A stretch of DNA of 64,000 nucleotides from JACRDG01 sp963760985 (GCA_963760985.1 CAVXFM010000017.1:186001-250000); one strand, 5' to 3'; positions 1-10,775 are shown, numbered from the stretch's first letter. Numbers and translations: made by a program. The notes: generated by a model not told the origin, from the letters alone.

Positions 1-407
1 GGCTCGATCTCGTACCCGATGCGGTCCAGTTCCTTTTGAAGGTCTTTCGTCGTGATTCTTGCACCGTCCTGTTTGTGGCGGAAGTCCAGCACCACGCCAC
101 GGTTGAAACACCATTCCAGCGGCACTTGATCAATGGTCAGCGCAGGCACCGTGTGATCCATCAACGGGTGATAGTGGTACGGTGCATCCAAATGGGTGCC
201 GCTGTGAGTGGCGAGCGTGAGAAGCTCGACAGACCAGCCCAAGCCCCCTGGGAGCTGTTCCGAGCGCAGGCCTGGAAAGAACTCCTTCATCTGCTGTGCG
301 CCCACCGCGTGATCGAAGTACTGTATCTTAGGAACCATAAAGGGGGGATCGCTGGGAACATCGGCTTCTATAGCGATGCTGAGGTCTATGAAACGCTTAC
401 GTCCCAC
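1..407 (-). CDS. Cyclase-family metal-dependent hydrolase, C-terminus beyond the window
   Basis: The first 135 codons of a gene running off the left edge. The reading begins GTG-Gly-Arg-Lys-Arg-Phe-Ile-Asp-Leu-Ser. An AGGAGG ribosome site lies 8 bases upstream of the GTG at 405-407. Around residues 72-85 is the signature HSGTHLDAPYHYHP, the metal-binding HxGTHxDxPxH block of the cyclase/kynurenine-formamidase superfamily (Pfam Cyclase). The N-terminal RFIDLSIAIEAD matches the usual 'DLS..l..' opening. Members hydrolyse formamides, amides or lactones using a divalent metal, and the substrate here cannot be told. The frame is clean and includes intact GTAC sites. No partner gene is visible, and the next minus-strand gene upstream is 600 bases away. 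Confidence 0.85.
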   Translation of the reverse strand, partial: MGRKRFIDLSIAIEADVPSDPPFMVPKIQYFDHAVGAQQMKEFFPGLRSEQLPGGLGWSVELLTLATHSGTHLDAPYHYHPLMDHTVPALTIDQVPLEWCFNRGVVLDFRHKQDGARITTKDLQKELDRIGYEIE

Positions 408-1023
408 GGAAAAATCCTCCTGTATCTCTTGGAAAAAGCCTTTTTTCGGCTAACTGCTGCCGCCTTTGCGGGCCTGCCCTGCAGGGCGACGGAATGGAGT
501 GTGGTTGAGCGTCACCGGCGAAAACCTCGGGCTCCTCGGAAGCGACGGTAGCTCCCCCGGGGTGCTCTAGGAGCCCGTCGCTGAACCCCTTACATGGTGC
601 GAATCGCGCTTCGGGTATGCTCGAATAATCGGTTCCGCTTCTAGTGGTAGGCTCCGATCAGCCTGACACACTTATGTTTCGGTTGGTTCTCTTTCCGTGG
701 CTTGGCGCCAACCGAGTCCATCGTGGCACGTTGTCGGGAAAGCATTGCGTTCCGCAACAGCGTGCGAGCTGTTCGGAGGCCGGAATATTTGCCTATCTTA
801 TACCACAACATAACGATGCGGCGTCAAACATTGTGTAGGTCCCTACAACGGCCTGTCATGCGGTTCCAGGCTGCCAGCAAGACCATGTCAGGGGTTGGTT
901 TTCTTGTGCAGCTGCGGGAAGCAGGAGCGGTGGCGCAGGCCCTATTCAGTGACCCTCGCCCGAAAACGGGGCAAGATTGGTTCACGTCGCACCAGGTTGG
1001 GGCTATGCAGTCGGACTCTGAGC
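408..1023. other. Intergenic region without a convincing gene
   Basis: Over 600 bases between the cyclase start and the amidotransferase stop. Both strands contain only short reading frames without ribosome sites or recognisable protein character. The only local structure I see is an inverted repeat, AGCGACGG at 541-548 and CCGTCGCT at 575-582, enclosing a GC-rich loop. It could be a terminator-like hairpin, but no T-run follows on either strand. Confidence 0.5.
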
Positions 1024-1762
1024 TCAGTGGTGGCCTTCGCCCGGACGCTGCCCGTATGCAACAGAGGCAAAACGCTCCAATATGGCAGCCCCATGAGGAG
1101 TGTCCTTGGTATGGGCAATCAGTGCAGTGGGATCCTGGCCTTCTGCTGAGAGCTCATCTCTATGGGAATGGACGTACTCTCGCACAATCGCGGCATCGAA
1201 CTCAGGATGAAATTGCACTCCCCACGCACAGGCTCCTATGGCAAAAGCCTGGTTACTCTCCCGCTCGCTGTACGCCAGGCGTCTTGCCTGTGCAGGTAGG
1301 CGGAGGACCGACTGAGTATGGCTTACGTGTACCGTGATTGGCGTGGGCAGTCCACCTAACAGGGCATCCTCTCTGGCACTATCCGTCACGTGGACTTCAA
1401 TGGTGCCAAACTCGCGTCCTTTCGGGTTGTCCCCCACTTCACCTCCGAGCGCATAGGCCAGGAGCTGATGCCCGTAGCAGATCCCGAGTATCGGAATCCC
1501 TTTCTCTACTGCCGCTGCCAACCACCTGGCCGTTCGTTCACTCCAGTCTTGGTGCTCGGTCACCATCGCATGCGACCCTGTGATCACAATGCCCGCGATG
1601 GCATCGTACCGAGGGTAGGGCGGGTCTGTGACGCACGTCTACCACGAGTGTGTCTTCATCAGTGGTCTGTAACCCGGCCTGAATCCAATCTTCAAAGTCC
1701 CTCTTCTGCAATGCGAGAGAGGGCATAGTACTACCGACTTTTGCTATGACAATTCTGCGCAT
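1024..1762 (-). CDS. Class I glutamine amidotransferase (GMP-synthase-like), frameshifted
   Basis: A free-standing GATase1 domain of about 245 residues. Visible motifs are the oxyanion strand ITGSHAMV, the nucleophile elbow GICYGHQLLAYALGG with its catalytic Cys, and the His-Glu of GVQFHPEFD. These are the catalytic triad residues of the class I amidotransferase fold. Such stand-alone proteins (YfeJ type) are usually of unknown acceptor specificity, and a gamma-glutamyl hydrolase role is also possible. The N-terminal 40 residues (from ATG at 1762) and the rest lie in different frames. The span is 739 bases (3n+1). Removing one base from GTGAC at 1628-1632 (giving GTAC on the plus strand) restores a continuous VDVRTDPPYPRYDAI segment. 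The ribosome site is weak. Confidence 0.85.
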
Positions 1763-2041
1763 CAGTCTATCCGTGAAATCTGCCTTTCATTGAGAGGGGA
1801 CCGGGAGGAGGCGCAGCCGGAGGGGATTCCCTCCGCGGTGGGTTGCCTTGGTCGGGTTGGAAAGAGCACGGTGTCATTTCACCTCGCGGGCAATCGTCGC
1901 TCCTCGGTCGGAGACTCACGCTGCTGAGAGCAACCGTGTCGGGCCAAAGCGACGAAGAGCCTCGATTTGCCCAAGTGCCGCTGTATTCTCTAGCAGTAAT
2001 TGTCAAAACATCCGGCTCTTCGTCGCACCATTGCCTCGTTT

Positions 2042-5000
2042 TCACGCCTGCTTAGCCCCGCGTGGAGACACCGGAACGACGCTGCCGGGATGCACCTGGC
2101 CGCGGGTCGAACGGAAGAACGTCGTGCGATTGAGCACCTTTTCTTGGAATTGTTCCAGGTACAAATAGATCACTGGCGTGATGTACAGCGTGATGAACTG
2201 AGACACCACAAGCCCTCCTACTACCACCAGTCCCAGAGGCCTGCGGGAAGCCGCATCAGCGCCGAACCCCACTGCAATGGGGATCGCTCCGATCACCGCG
2301 GCAAGGGTCGTCATGATGATCGGGCGGAACCGGTCCATGCTCGCGTCGTGAATCGCCTTTTCTGCCGTTTCCCCGGCCTCAACCCTCTGCCACCGCGAAG
2401 TCAACGATCATAATACCATTCTTCTTGACGATTCCCATCAGCATGAACATTCCCACAAACGCGTACAGTGATGCCTGCTCTCCGAACAGCAACAACGTCA
2501 AGAGCCCGCCCACCAGTGCAGTAGGAAGGGTCGAAAGCACGGTCAGCGGGTGAACGTAGCTCTCATACAGGATAGCCAGGATTACGTACATGACGAACAC
2601 TGCCAACGCCATCAGCCGCGTGAGATCCGTCACCGTACTGCGGAACGTAAGCGCCTCGCCTTGCAGGTTTGCACGCATGGTCGGCGGTACCGACCTCTGC
2701 CGCGGTCTTGGTGATGAAGTCGGTGGCATCACCCATTGCCACCCCAGGCTTGAGGTTGAAGTAGAAAGTCACGCTTGGAAACTGATTGATGTGGTTCACA
2801 CTCTGAGGGCCGAGCGAGGTCTTCCACGAAACCAGAGCGTTGAGCGGCACAAGGTTCTTCCCGTCGTCAGACTTGATGTACAGGAGCGAGAGATCCTCGG
2901 GTTTGGACCGAGCAGCGTCTTTGGCTTCCAGAATCACCTGGTACTGATCCTCGGGTTTCTTGATGAGATACAGGTAATTCTGCGAATACGCGGTTTTCAA
3001 AAGATTCAGAATACGGGTCTCCGATACTCCGTACGTTCTTGCCTGGTCGCGGCGGATATCGATGTCGAGGTTAGGCGTGTGGTTGAAAAAATCCGAGGAA
3101 ATGGTCAGAAATCCCGGGTACGGTCTGAGCTTCGCCATCAAGCGGTTGGCCACATTGTAGACCTCGTGCGGGTTCACCCCGGATATGGAGAAGGCATATT
3201 GCCCTTGGTTCCTGTTGGTCGCACCCGTACTGATCTCCAATACCGGGAAAGGACGCAAGAACGGAAAAATGCCGGGAATGGTGCTCAGGCTGCCCATCAG
3301 GCGACCGGAAACAGCCTGAATGGGAGCTCGCTGGTCAGGTGATTTGAGGAATACCAGCAGCAAACCCTGATTCGAAGAGAGGAACGTGCTGTTCCCCGTC
3401 ATCGTGAACGTAGCGTTGACACCGGGATCCTGTTGAATCAGTGCGTCCACGCGGTCCTGAAATACTCGCATCTGTTCGGGAGACGAGCCCTCCCTGGCGA
3501 TCATGACTCCCCAGATAAAGCTGCTGTCACCTATGGGAAGAAAAGTCTTGGGAATAACCATGAATAGCCCCACCGTGCCGAGGAGGCACACGATCCAGAT
3601 CGTGGCCGAAATCCAGCGCCTTCGCAGGAACCACCAGAGCGATGATCCGTACGCGGCCAATACCCGCTTCTCAAGGCCACCGATCACCCTTTCCATCCAC
3701 GTTTGCTTGGAATCCTTACCGCGGTCCTTGAGCAGCCTGGCGCACATCAGGGGAGTGAGTGTGAGTGAGACGATACCCGACGCGAAAATCGCAACCACGA
3801 TCGTGATGGCGAACTCACGGAACACACGGCCCATCAGTCCGGACATGAAGACCAGGGGGATAAACACGGCAGCCAGGGAAATGGTCATGGAAAAAATGGT
3901 GAAGCTGATCTCTTTTGCGCTATTGACAGCTGCGTGCAGCGCTTTTTCTCCCTGTTCCATCCTGCGCACGGTGTTTTCCAGAAACACGATCGCGTCATCG
4001 ACGAGGAATCCGATGGCTAAAGCAAGGGCCATGAGCGACAGATTGTCAATACTGTACCCAAGCACATACATTGCCACGAACGTGAGCAGGAGTGACAACG
4101 GAAGTGCCACGACCGGGATCAACGTGTCCGTGGCGCGGCCGAGAAAGACGAAAATGACAATGACCACCAGGACAAAAGCCAGGAAGAGCGTCCACTGCAC
4201 ATCATCGACCGAGTTGACAATGGTTCGGGACCGGTCATAGATGGGGGTGACCCGCACCGATCCGGGGAGTTCCGCACCGATGACAGGCAGCAGATCCCGG
4301 ACGTTGCGCGCCACTTCTACCGCGTTGGATCCGGCTTGCCGAAATACGGCCACTACCACGGTGGCAGACGGAACAGAGTAGCCCCTGAGCCAAAACCGCA
4401 TGTTGATCCGCTCGTCCTGAACCGAATCCTTCACCTGGGCCACGTCGCGGAGGAACACCGGCGCGCCGTTCCTGGTGGCAACAATGAGATTCCCGTAGGC
4501 TTCCGCGTTGTCCAGCTGGCCCTTGGGCCGAAGCAGCGCAGTACCCGAAGCACTGTCGAACTGCCCGGCACCGATGTAGCTCGTGCCGTTCTTAATGGCC
4601 GCGGCCAGGTCTTCCATGGAGATATTACGAGCCCACATTTTGGCCGGATCTGCCTTGATGCGCACCGCAGACTTGGTGCCATACACGTTCACGCGGCTCA
4701 CGCCAGGAAGGATGCTGATCCGCTCGCCCACCTGTGTGTTCGCGTAGTCATAGAGTTGCCCGCGTGTGACCGAATCGCTCGTGAGCGCAATGTACAGGAT
4801 GGGTTGGTCGTTCGGGTTCGTTTTGGAAAAAGTTGGCGGCGAAGGAAGATCGATCGGCAGGTTGCCGGTGGCTTGAGTGATCGCGGTCTGCACATCCGTC
4901 GCTGCAGCGTCAATACTCTTTTCCAGCACGAACTGCAGAGTCAGGCTCGTGTGACCCTGGGTGCTCTTGGAGGTCACGAGTTCCAGACCATTGATCTGCA

Positions 5001-5214
5001 TGAATTGCCGCTCCAAAGGCGTGGCAATGTTGTTGGCCATTGTGTCGGGACTTGCTCCCGGATAATTCACGTCCACTTGGATGACCGGATAATCCACTGC
5101 AGGGAGGTCATTCACCGGGAGCCGCAGATAACTCAGCACCCCGAAGACGATCACAGAAACCGTCAAGACTGCGGTCATTACCGGCTTGCGGATGAAAGGT
5201 TCGGAGAGATTCAT
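2042..5214 (-). CDS. RND-family multidrug efflux permease (AcrB/MdtC type), two frameshifts
   Basis: An inner-membrane proton-driven efflux pump of about 1057 residues, the usual length for AcrB/MdtB/MdtC proteins. It starts MNLSEPFIRKPVMT followed by TM1. The porter domain contains 'YPGASPDTM'. TM4 carries the paired aspartates in AIGFLVDDAI needed for proton relay. The C-terminal half ends with the TM10-12 segments ('MGIVKKNGIMIVDFA', 'RPIIMTTLAAVIGAIP'). The start overlaps the membrane-fusion gene stop by 4 bases (ATGA), so translation is probably coupled. The protein is split over three frames, with breaks near 2686-2691 (GGTACC; dropping one base restores AAEVGTPTMRAN) and near 2381-2395 (not a GTAC). 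The span is 3n+2, fitting two one-base insertions. No outer-membrane TolC partner is in the window. Confidence 0.93.
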
Positions 5215-6357
5215 GACCGCTGCTCCTTGCCGGTCGCGGCCGGGCGATCCGCGTGACCAGGCTCCTCAATCCGGACCTTGGCTCCGGGCATGACCGCGAG
5301 TTGGCCGTTGGTGACCACCCGATCGCCGGCTTTGAGTCCGTGATCCACCACGACCAGATCACCTTGCCGTTGTCCGAGCTTCACCGGACGCAATTCCGCG
5401 GTGGTGTCTTGTTTGATCACGTACACGAACGAACCTTTGGCAGACATCTGAGGGGCGGCCGCGGGAATAAGCACTGCTCCTTGAATCGTACGCAAAACGA
5501 GGCGTACCTTCACAAAGCGGCCCGGCCAGAAGTAATGATCGCTATTGGGTATGGTGGCACGCAGTTTGACGGTGCCGACTCCGTCCTGAACCGCATTGTC
5601 AAGGAAGGTAAGCTTGCCGTACCTCTGCTGACTCCGCTGTCCGGGCAACCTTACCTCGGCTTTCAGCGTACCTGCCTGCATGTTCTCCTGTACTGTCGAA
5701 AGGTCCTGTTCGGGAATGGTGAAATCAGCGTAAATCGGGTCCAATCTCTGAATCACCAATAACGAGCCGGTATTTGCGGCCACCACGTTTCCGATGTCCA
5801 CGAGCCGTTGCCCGGCCCTGCCATCTATGGGCGAGCGAATGGAGCAGGTACTCGAGATTGAGGCGAGCAGTTTCCACCTGAGCCTCACTCTCACGGACCT
5901 GGGCATCCGCAGTCTCCTGAGTGTTCTTTCGCTGATCGTAGTCGAACTGGGAAACTGAATTTGTCGCCAGGAGTTCCGAGTAGCGTTTAAATTGGATCTT
6001 GGCCAATTCCAGCATCGCTCTTTTCTCTGCAAGGGTAGCCTCGGCCAAATGGAGCTGGGCCCGATACGGACGCGGATCAATGGTGAAGAGTAGGTCGCCC
6101 TTCTTGACGTCAGCGCCGTCCGTAAAATGAATCTCGGTGATGCGGCCCGACACTTGGGGTTGGATAGAGACCACTTCAATTGCGACCGCCTTGCCGATGC
6201 AGTCGAGATACACGGGCACGTCCCGTGAAATGGCTTCGGTAACCGCTACTCTGGCCAGCGGCCGCGTAACACGTGACTGGGCATTGTTTCCACAGCCGGC
6301 CAGCAATGCAACCAGCAAGCAGATCACACTGAGCGCTCCAATAAAGCCTGTGCGCAT
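5211..6357 (-). CDS. Periplasmic membrane fusion protein of the RND pump (AcrA/MdtA type), frameshifted
   Basis: A lipoprotein adaptor of about 381 residues that bridges the RND pump to an outer-membrane channel. The signal is MRTGFIGALSVICLLVALLAGCG, so Cys22 would be the lipidated residue. The barrel-sandwich half 'VSIQPQVSGRITEIHFTDGADVKKGDLLF' is followed by a helical hairpin and the second lipoyl half 'SPIDGRAGQRLVDIGNVV'. The beta-barrel domain ends 'GDRVVTNGQLAVMPGAKV'. A GGAGAGG ribosome site precedes ATG 6357. One frameshift at 5847-5851 lies in the hairpin exit: observed CAGGTACTCG, where removing one G gives CAGTACTCG and restores NLEYCSIRSPIDG. The gene sits directly upstream of the pump and downstream of the TetR gene, a standard efflux operon order. 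Confidence 0.92.
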
Positions 6358-6461
6358 GCCAAGCCTCTCCGGGGATTCGGCGAAAGCTCTCCGAGCCAGC
6401 GCGGGTTTCTTTGGTGCGACTCAGTTTTCGCGTGATGAGGCTCACCGCCCGACGGTACGTG

Positions 6462-7151
6462 CTAAGACCGATCTTGTTGCTCATCTTTCGCTCCTCGGCT
6501 GTTCTCTCCGTTTCTAATACCGGACCAGAGTACGTTTGCCATCTCTTTCAAACAGTCAGGCAAGGGTTTCGACGGATCCAGGGACCACAAGACCGTTGTG
6601 CCGAAGAGCGCCCGTTGAAACTGAAATGCCAATTCCATTGCCGAGAAATCCCCTCGAAGCTCACCTCTGCCCTGCCTTGCGGACATGAGCTCGGCAAGCA
6701 CCAAGCGATCTGCAACGAAATCCTTCGCCATCTGTTGCCGTGCGGATTCGCTGGAAAAAAATGCAGCAAGAATGCTTTGCATCAACGCGGGGGAATGTCC
6801 GAACTCCTCAATGAGCTTCAAGGCAAGCTCATAGAGCACCAGATCCATCGATTTCGGAGAGTGAAGCGATTTTGAAACGAATTCACGGATCTTCCCCATC
6901 TGTAATTGGCAAAGATGGATCAAGATATCTTCCTTATTGGGAAAATAATTGAAGAAAGTGCCTTTGCCCACGTCAGCCTCATTGGTAATATCTTCCACGG
7001 TAGTTCCGTTCACGCCGCGTTCGGAGAAAAGGCGGAGCGCCGCGCGAATGATACGCTCACGCATTTCTGCGCGGCGTCGCTCTCGCCTATTGGGCGCCTT
7101 GGCACGGGCCTGGGTGGCTGCTGACTTCAATTCATGCATCGCATTGGCCAT
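6462..7151 (-). CDS. TetR-family transcriptional regulator, probable repressor of the efflux operon
   Basis: About 229 residues. The N-terminal helix-turn-helix reads 'RERIIRAALRLFSERGVNGTTVEDITNEADVGKGTFFNYFPNKEDIL', the TetR DNA-binding signature. The C-terminal helical ligand domain is variable, as usual for the family. I chose ATG 7151 (MANAMHELK) because GGAG lies 9 bases upstream; a TTG at 7166 in frame is less likely. It is the first gene of a minus-strand set, 104 bases before the membrane-fusion gene, so it probably autoregulates the pump. A palindrome between a -35 and -10 just upstream is a candidate operator. Confidence 0.9.
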   Translation of the reverse strand: MANAMHELKSAATQARAKAPNRRERRRAEMRERIIRAALRLFSERGVNGTTVEDITNEADVGKGTFFNYFPNKEDILIHLCQLQMGKIREFVSKSLHSPKSMDLVLYELALKLIEEFGHSPALMQSILAAFFSSESARQQMAKDFVADRLVLAELMSARQGRGELRGDFSAMELAFQFQRALFGTTVLWSLDPSKPLPDCLKEMANVLWSGIRNGENSRGAKDEQQDRS

Positions 7152-7178
7152 TATTGTCTCCGGCAACTGTCCATGGGT

Positions 7179-7208
7179 CTAATACGACCTTAGGTCATCT
7201 TCGGTCAA
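7179..7208 (-). promoter_or_regulatory. Promoter with GACCT-T-AGGTC palindrome upstream of the tetR-efflux operon
   Basis: Reading the minus strand, TTGACC (7203-7208) and TATTAG (7179-7184) are separated by 18 bases. Between them lies a perfect 5-bp inverted repeat GACCT/AGGTC around one central base at 7186-7196. A palindrome in the spacer is a classic place for a TetR-family operator. The assignment is inference from position only. Confidence 0.45.
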
Positions 7209-7312
7209 GAGTCAAGCCGTTGACGTGCCGCAGCCGAAAGTTTTTGCTAAGCTGCTGTATTTATGGTACACGATATATCATGCGATTTCTATAGACGGGA
7301 TGGGAGGGAGAG

Positions 7313-9827
7313 ATGGGAAGACCAGCCTGTTTTGCGTTGTCGGTGTTGTGTTGTGTTCTCTTTGCGGTGGCCGGGCTGGGGTGGGCCCAGGAAGTCGGCG
7401 CAAAACCTGTGCAGCAAGCCGCACTCGTAAAAGCCGACCAGCTTGATTCCAAGGACGTCAGAAAACTCGCCAAGATCAGAAAGCTCGAAGACCTCAGGAA
7501 GGAACTTGCGGGAACGACCGATCTGGGGCCTGAAGCTTTTCGGAGAATGGAAGAAAGCCTGACGGCATTCCTGGACGATCCGGAAAGTGACGATCTCCCT
7601 CGGTACGACCTGCTGGTTCAGCTGGGCGATCTTCACATGCGGCGAAAGGAAAAAGGCAGCAGGTTCAACGCCATACATTATCTGCATCTTGCCGCCATCG
7701 AGGAGCCGGGACGGGTAGAGGCGTACTTGAGGCTGGCCCAACTCTATTCGGACCTTGGCGAGTCTCAGGAGCAGATCAAATATCTGAATTTGGCTCATGA
7801 CATTGTCGCGTCCGCCACGCGGTACACCCAGTTGGCACACATATCCCGAAACCGGGGTGATGAGCGGAAGTTTGCACACTACACGCGTCAAGCGCAGAAA
7901 GTTCCCAAGTCCTTTGAGGCATGGTACCTTCTCGCACAGTACTATATGGAGCGGAGCAATTATTATGCAGTCTTGACGGCTTTGCGTCCCGTGGCCTTTA
8001 GCAGAAATTCGTATTACCGGGACGATCCTTACATGATCAACCAGATGTACCGATCCGCGACCCTCGACATGAACACCTTCCGCTACTGGGCGCCACCTCT
8101 TTATGCCACTATGATCGGATTGACCCCTGCCCAGCTTGAACGACGTATTGAGATGAAGTTAGGGAATTTCCCCGATATCGACCTGGCTAAGAAGGTGATC
8201 GCGTATTTGTTTTCCGAGGATCTGCTGTCCTACTTGAGAAACGCTATCGATGTGACCGCATACCATGAAGTGGAAGACAAAGAATCAGGTCGGCCGGTCT
8301 TCAGGTTGAAACCGGTGACTCTCGGATGGGGCTCGCCCAGGTCGCCTCTCAAGTTCGATAAAGATCTTGGGACCCTGTTGCCTGAGTTTTTTGTGCGCGC
8401 GTCGGTGTCTCCCTCGGCCACGGATTCTGCAGAAGCAAGGAACAACAAGGAAGAACAGCTCAAGATCCTCAAGCAACGTCTTTCCGACCTCGAGAAGACC
8501 GCTACGGAAAAATTCGGCAAAATCAAGGATCCGGAAACACGGGCGAGGGCGCTTTTCGCCTGGCTCAAGCAGAATGTGCTTAAGAACTACGCGCTGGTGG
8601 AAGGAATTCCCGCGGAAAATGTGCTTGATCCTGAGAAGAAGCAGTATCTCTGCCTCACTGGCGCGATCATATACACGTTTCTCGGTCGCCACCTTGGGCT
8701 GGATGTCGTGGGGTGTCTGGCCCCGGGCCACGCATATTGTCGTTTCAACAACCGTGGGCGTTCGATCGTCGTGGAGACCACGGACAGCGACGGTTTTGAC
8801 ATCCCGGAAACCCAGCTGTACACGGGAAGCGGGAGGCATGGGGGTATTTTGTTCCCCGAGAGGCCGGAAGGTCCGGTAAGTCCCTGGGAACTGGTAAGTT
8901 GCCAATTCATGAATGTCGCCTATGTCCAGCCTCGATTGCTCATCTATGAGAAACCGCAGTACAGGGATCTGGCCTTGAAGGCCTTTGAGAAATTGCCGCG
9001 GCCGGCAGTAAAGGAAATCAAGAAGGTCAGAGAGGCGTTTGAAAGGAAAGAACGCAAGGACGACAAGTTCAAATGGGAGGGAACCTTCGCTGCCAACGAC
9101 TGCCTGGAAACATGGTGTCTTACCCCTTTAGGAACCGTGCCACAACTCGGAATGGATATGGGAAAACTGATTGAGTTGAAGCTGATTCGTTTGATGATAG
9201 AGTTGGACCCGGAGTTTCGTAAGGATGTCTTGGCAAAGTACAGAGGAAGGCCTCGAAGTGCTTGCCAGAGCGCTGCAGATGGAACCGTTCAGCGCCAAAT
9301 TCAGAAGTGGGTACGTGGGCATGTTGCAGCTCGCTCAAGCCGTGGAAGTGGGACCCCAGATGACGAGAATGAGAAACTCGATTCTCGAACTCAGCAAGGC
9401 CAGGAAAGAGCTTGCAGAGGCTATTCACCATGTAAAGAACCCAGGCCAGAAAGGACAGGCCAAAAATACAGATGGCAATACGAATGCCGAAACCCTTGCA
9501 GATACTCGAGAGCGAGCAGAGGCCAAGATAGAAAAGTATTTTCTTGTGGGGGAGAACGCGGCGCGAGATGCGCTAGAATTCGGAAACCCTCTCATCAGTT
9601 CTCTCGAGAGACGAAGGGCAGCAATGAAATACTGTCCGCCGATTCCGGAACTTCGGCAGGAGTATCTCCGGTCTGTGAATGCACTATATCGACACTTGGC
9701 TAACGTAGAGGCTTTTTGTGACAGCTTGTTGAAATTGCCTGGAGCGCCGGAGCGCATCACCCGGACCAAAGCCGACGTGGCATCCCTGAGAGACAAAGCC
9801 GGCTCTCTTGCCTGGGGAATGGACTGA
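7313..9827 (+). CDS. Secreted TPR protein with transglutaminase-like (SirB1-type) core, frameshifted
   Basis: About 837 residues with a cleavable signal peptide (MGRPACFALSVLCCVLFAVAGLGWA-QE). Residues about 90-260 are TPR-like helical repeats ('AYLRLAQLYSDLGESQEQIKYL', 'AWYLLAQYYMERSNYYAVL'). Residues about 410-500 hold a transglutaminase-like triad pattern: Cys in YLCLTGAIIYTFLGRHLGL, His in APGHAYCRF and Asp in VVETTDSDG. This resembles the SirB1/transglutaminase-like-2 arrangement. The C-terminus is charged and helical. The frame shifts at GTAC 9238-9241, where dropping one base after it joins ...DVLAKY to EEGLEVLARALQMEPF. The span is 3n+1. ATG 7313 follows GGGAGGGAGAG. No function is known to me. 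It is divergent from the TetR gene. Confidence 0.75.
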
Positions 9828-9869
9828 TGAGGAGGCGGTTCGCAGGGGCATGGGCTCAAAGTCAGGACT

Positions 9870-9909
9870 AGTTCATTCACAAGATTCGCCGGACTTTCTT
9901 TTGTGAACT
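9870..9909 (+). terminator. Hairpin downstream of the TPR-transglutaminase gene
   Basis: AGTTCA(TT)CACAAGA pairs with TCTTTTGTGAACT across a loop of about 11 bases, about 40 bases after the stop. There is no long T-run, so it may act as a transcript 3' end stabiliser rather than a strong intrinsic terminator. Confidence 0.4.
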
Positions 9910-9910
9910 C

Positions 9911-10060
9911 CCATGACCTGGAGGGTCACAACGAACCATGAAAATGCCACCCTGTCCAGCGACCAGTGGGAGCTGGCAAGTGCTTAAAGTTCTTGGGGAT
10001 GGGGGTTCGGGGTAAGGCCCTTCTTTCAAGAAGGGCCTTACCCCGAAAATGCATTTTCAT
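9911..10060 (+). repeat. Dispersed hairpin repeat, copy A (150 bp)
   Basis: Near-identical to 21067-21215. It begins CCATGACCTGGAGGGTCAC and ends GCATTTTCAT. ATGAAAATGC at 9938-9947 and GCATTTTCAT at 10051-10060 form terminal inverted repeats of a 123-bp inner unit. The centre is a perfect 18-bp stem with a 2-base loop (10008-10025 / 10028-10045). Copy B has a T-to-G change in the left arm matched by A-to-C in the right arm, so the stem is conserved rather than the sequence. Confidence 0.85.
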
Positions 10061-10125
10061 AGGAAGAGAGCGGGTAAAAGCGAGTTCTTCGTAGCATCTC
10101 TGTAAAAGGAGAAGTCTGACAACCA

Positions 10126-10265
10126 GGCGATTTCTAGGGGGTAAACCGCCCCGTGCTGACGCCGATGCCTCTCTTAAGGGGCCACGTGCTCAAGTGCCAG
10201 CCGTGGGGCAAATCGCCAGAGAGGACGGCTCCTGAGCCATTGGCGACACTGGCCCAAGGGAGCCG
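10126..10265 (+). ncRNA. Candidate structured RNA in the gap before the sigma-54 regulator
   Basis: Two adjacent closed structures. The first is an 8-bp stem GGCGATTT (10126-10133) / AAATCGCC (10210-10217) enclosing a GGGG/CCCC hairpin and a CCACG (10182-10186) / CGTGG (10202-10206) hairpin. The second is a 7-bp stem CGGCTCC (10226-10232) / GGAGCCG (10259-10265) with an inner GCCA/TGGC. I do not recognise a known RNA family. The pairings are visible in the sequence, but transcription and function are inference. Confidence 0.3.
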
Positions 10266-10775
10266 CCGGATGCGAAAGGATCGTGTTTCCCGCGCCTCTC
10301 ACGACTGAAAAGCCCTACGAGGCTGACATACTCTCGCATCGACCTGCCGTCTTCACGAAGGGTAAAGGGGGTCTCTCTTCCGTACGCCCGCGATACTCTG
10401 GTTCACGTGTGCGGCGCATGCAGCAGAAAGTGAGGGGAACAGAGACGTTCCTGTCACGCTGGCTGGAAGGCGTAGCATTACGCGAGAGCGTGCTCGTCTT
10501 CATGGACGTGGGCATCCTATCAGGAATGGTGCCGTGGGTGGTGCGAGCATGCCGGGCGGAAATCTCGGGCACGCGTGGAAGCGACGTGCAGAGGGCGAGT
10601 GGCTCGAGCCATTCCGCGGGAGACGAGATCAGCCTTCACATCATGGTATGACGCGGTGTGCATTGATTCAGGAGTTACTGGCAGGGATGAGCCGGTCTCG
10701 CAAGAGCCTGGGGGGAAAAACAGCGGGAATCGCTTTGACCGCATGCCTGAGTAAGTAGGACAAGAGCGGAGATTA
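10266..10775. other. Non-coding stretch before the sigma-54 regulator
   Basis: About 510 bases with only short, uncharacteristic reading frames on both strands. A GGAG ribosome site for the next gene lies at its end. I see no repeat copy or tRNA in it. Confidence 0.45.

Noticed and set aside
2381..2395. GTAC-related explanation for the second break in the efflux permease
   Set aside because: The sequence there (GGGTTGAGG on the minus strand) needs several changes to become GTAC, so it is listed as unexplained.
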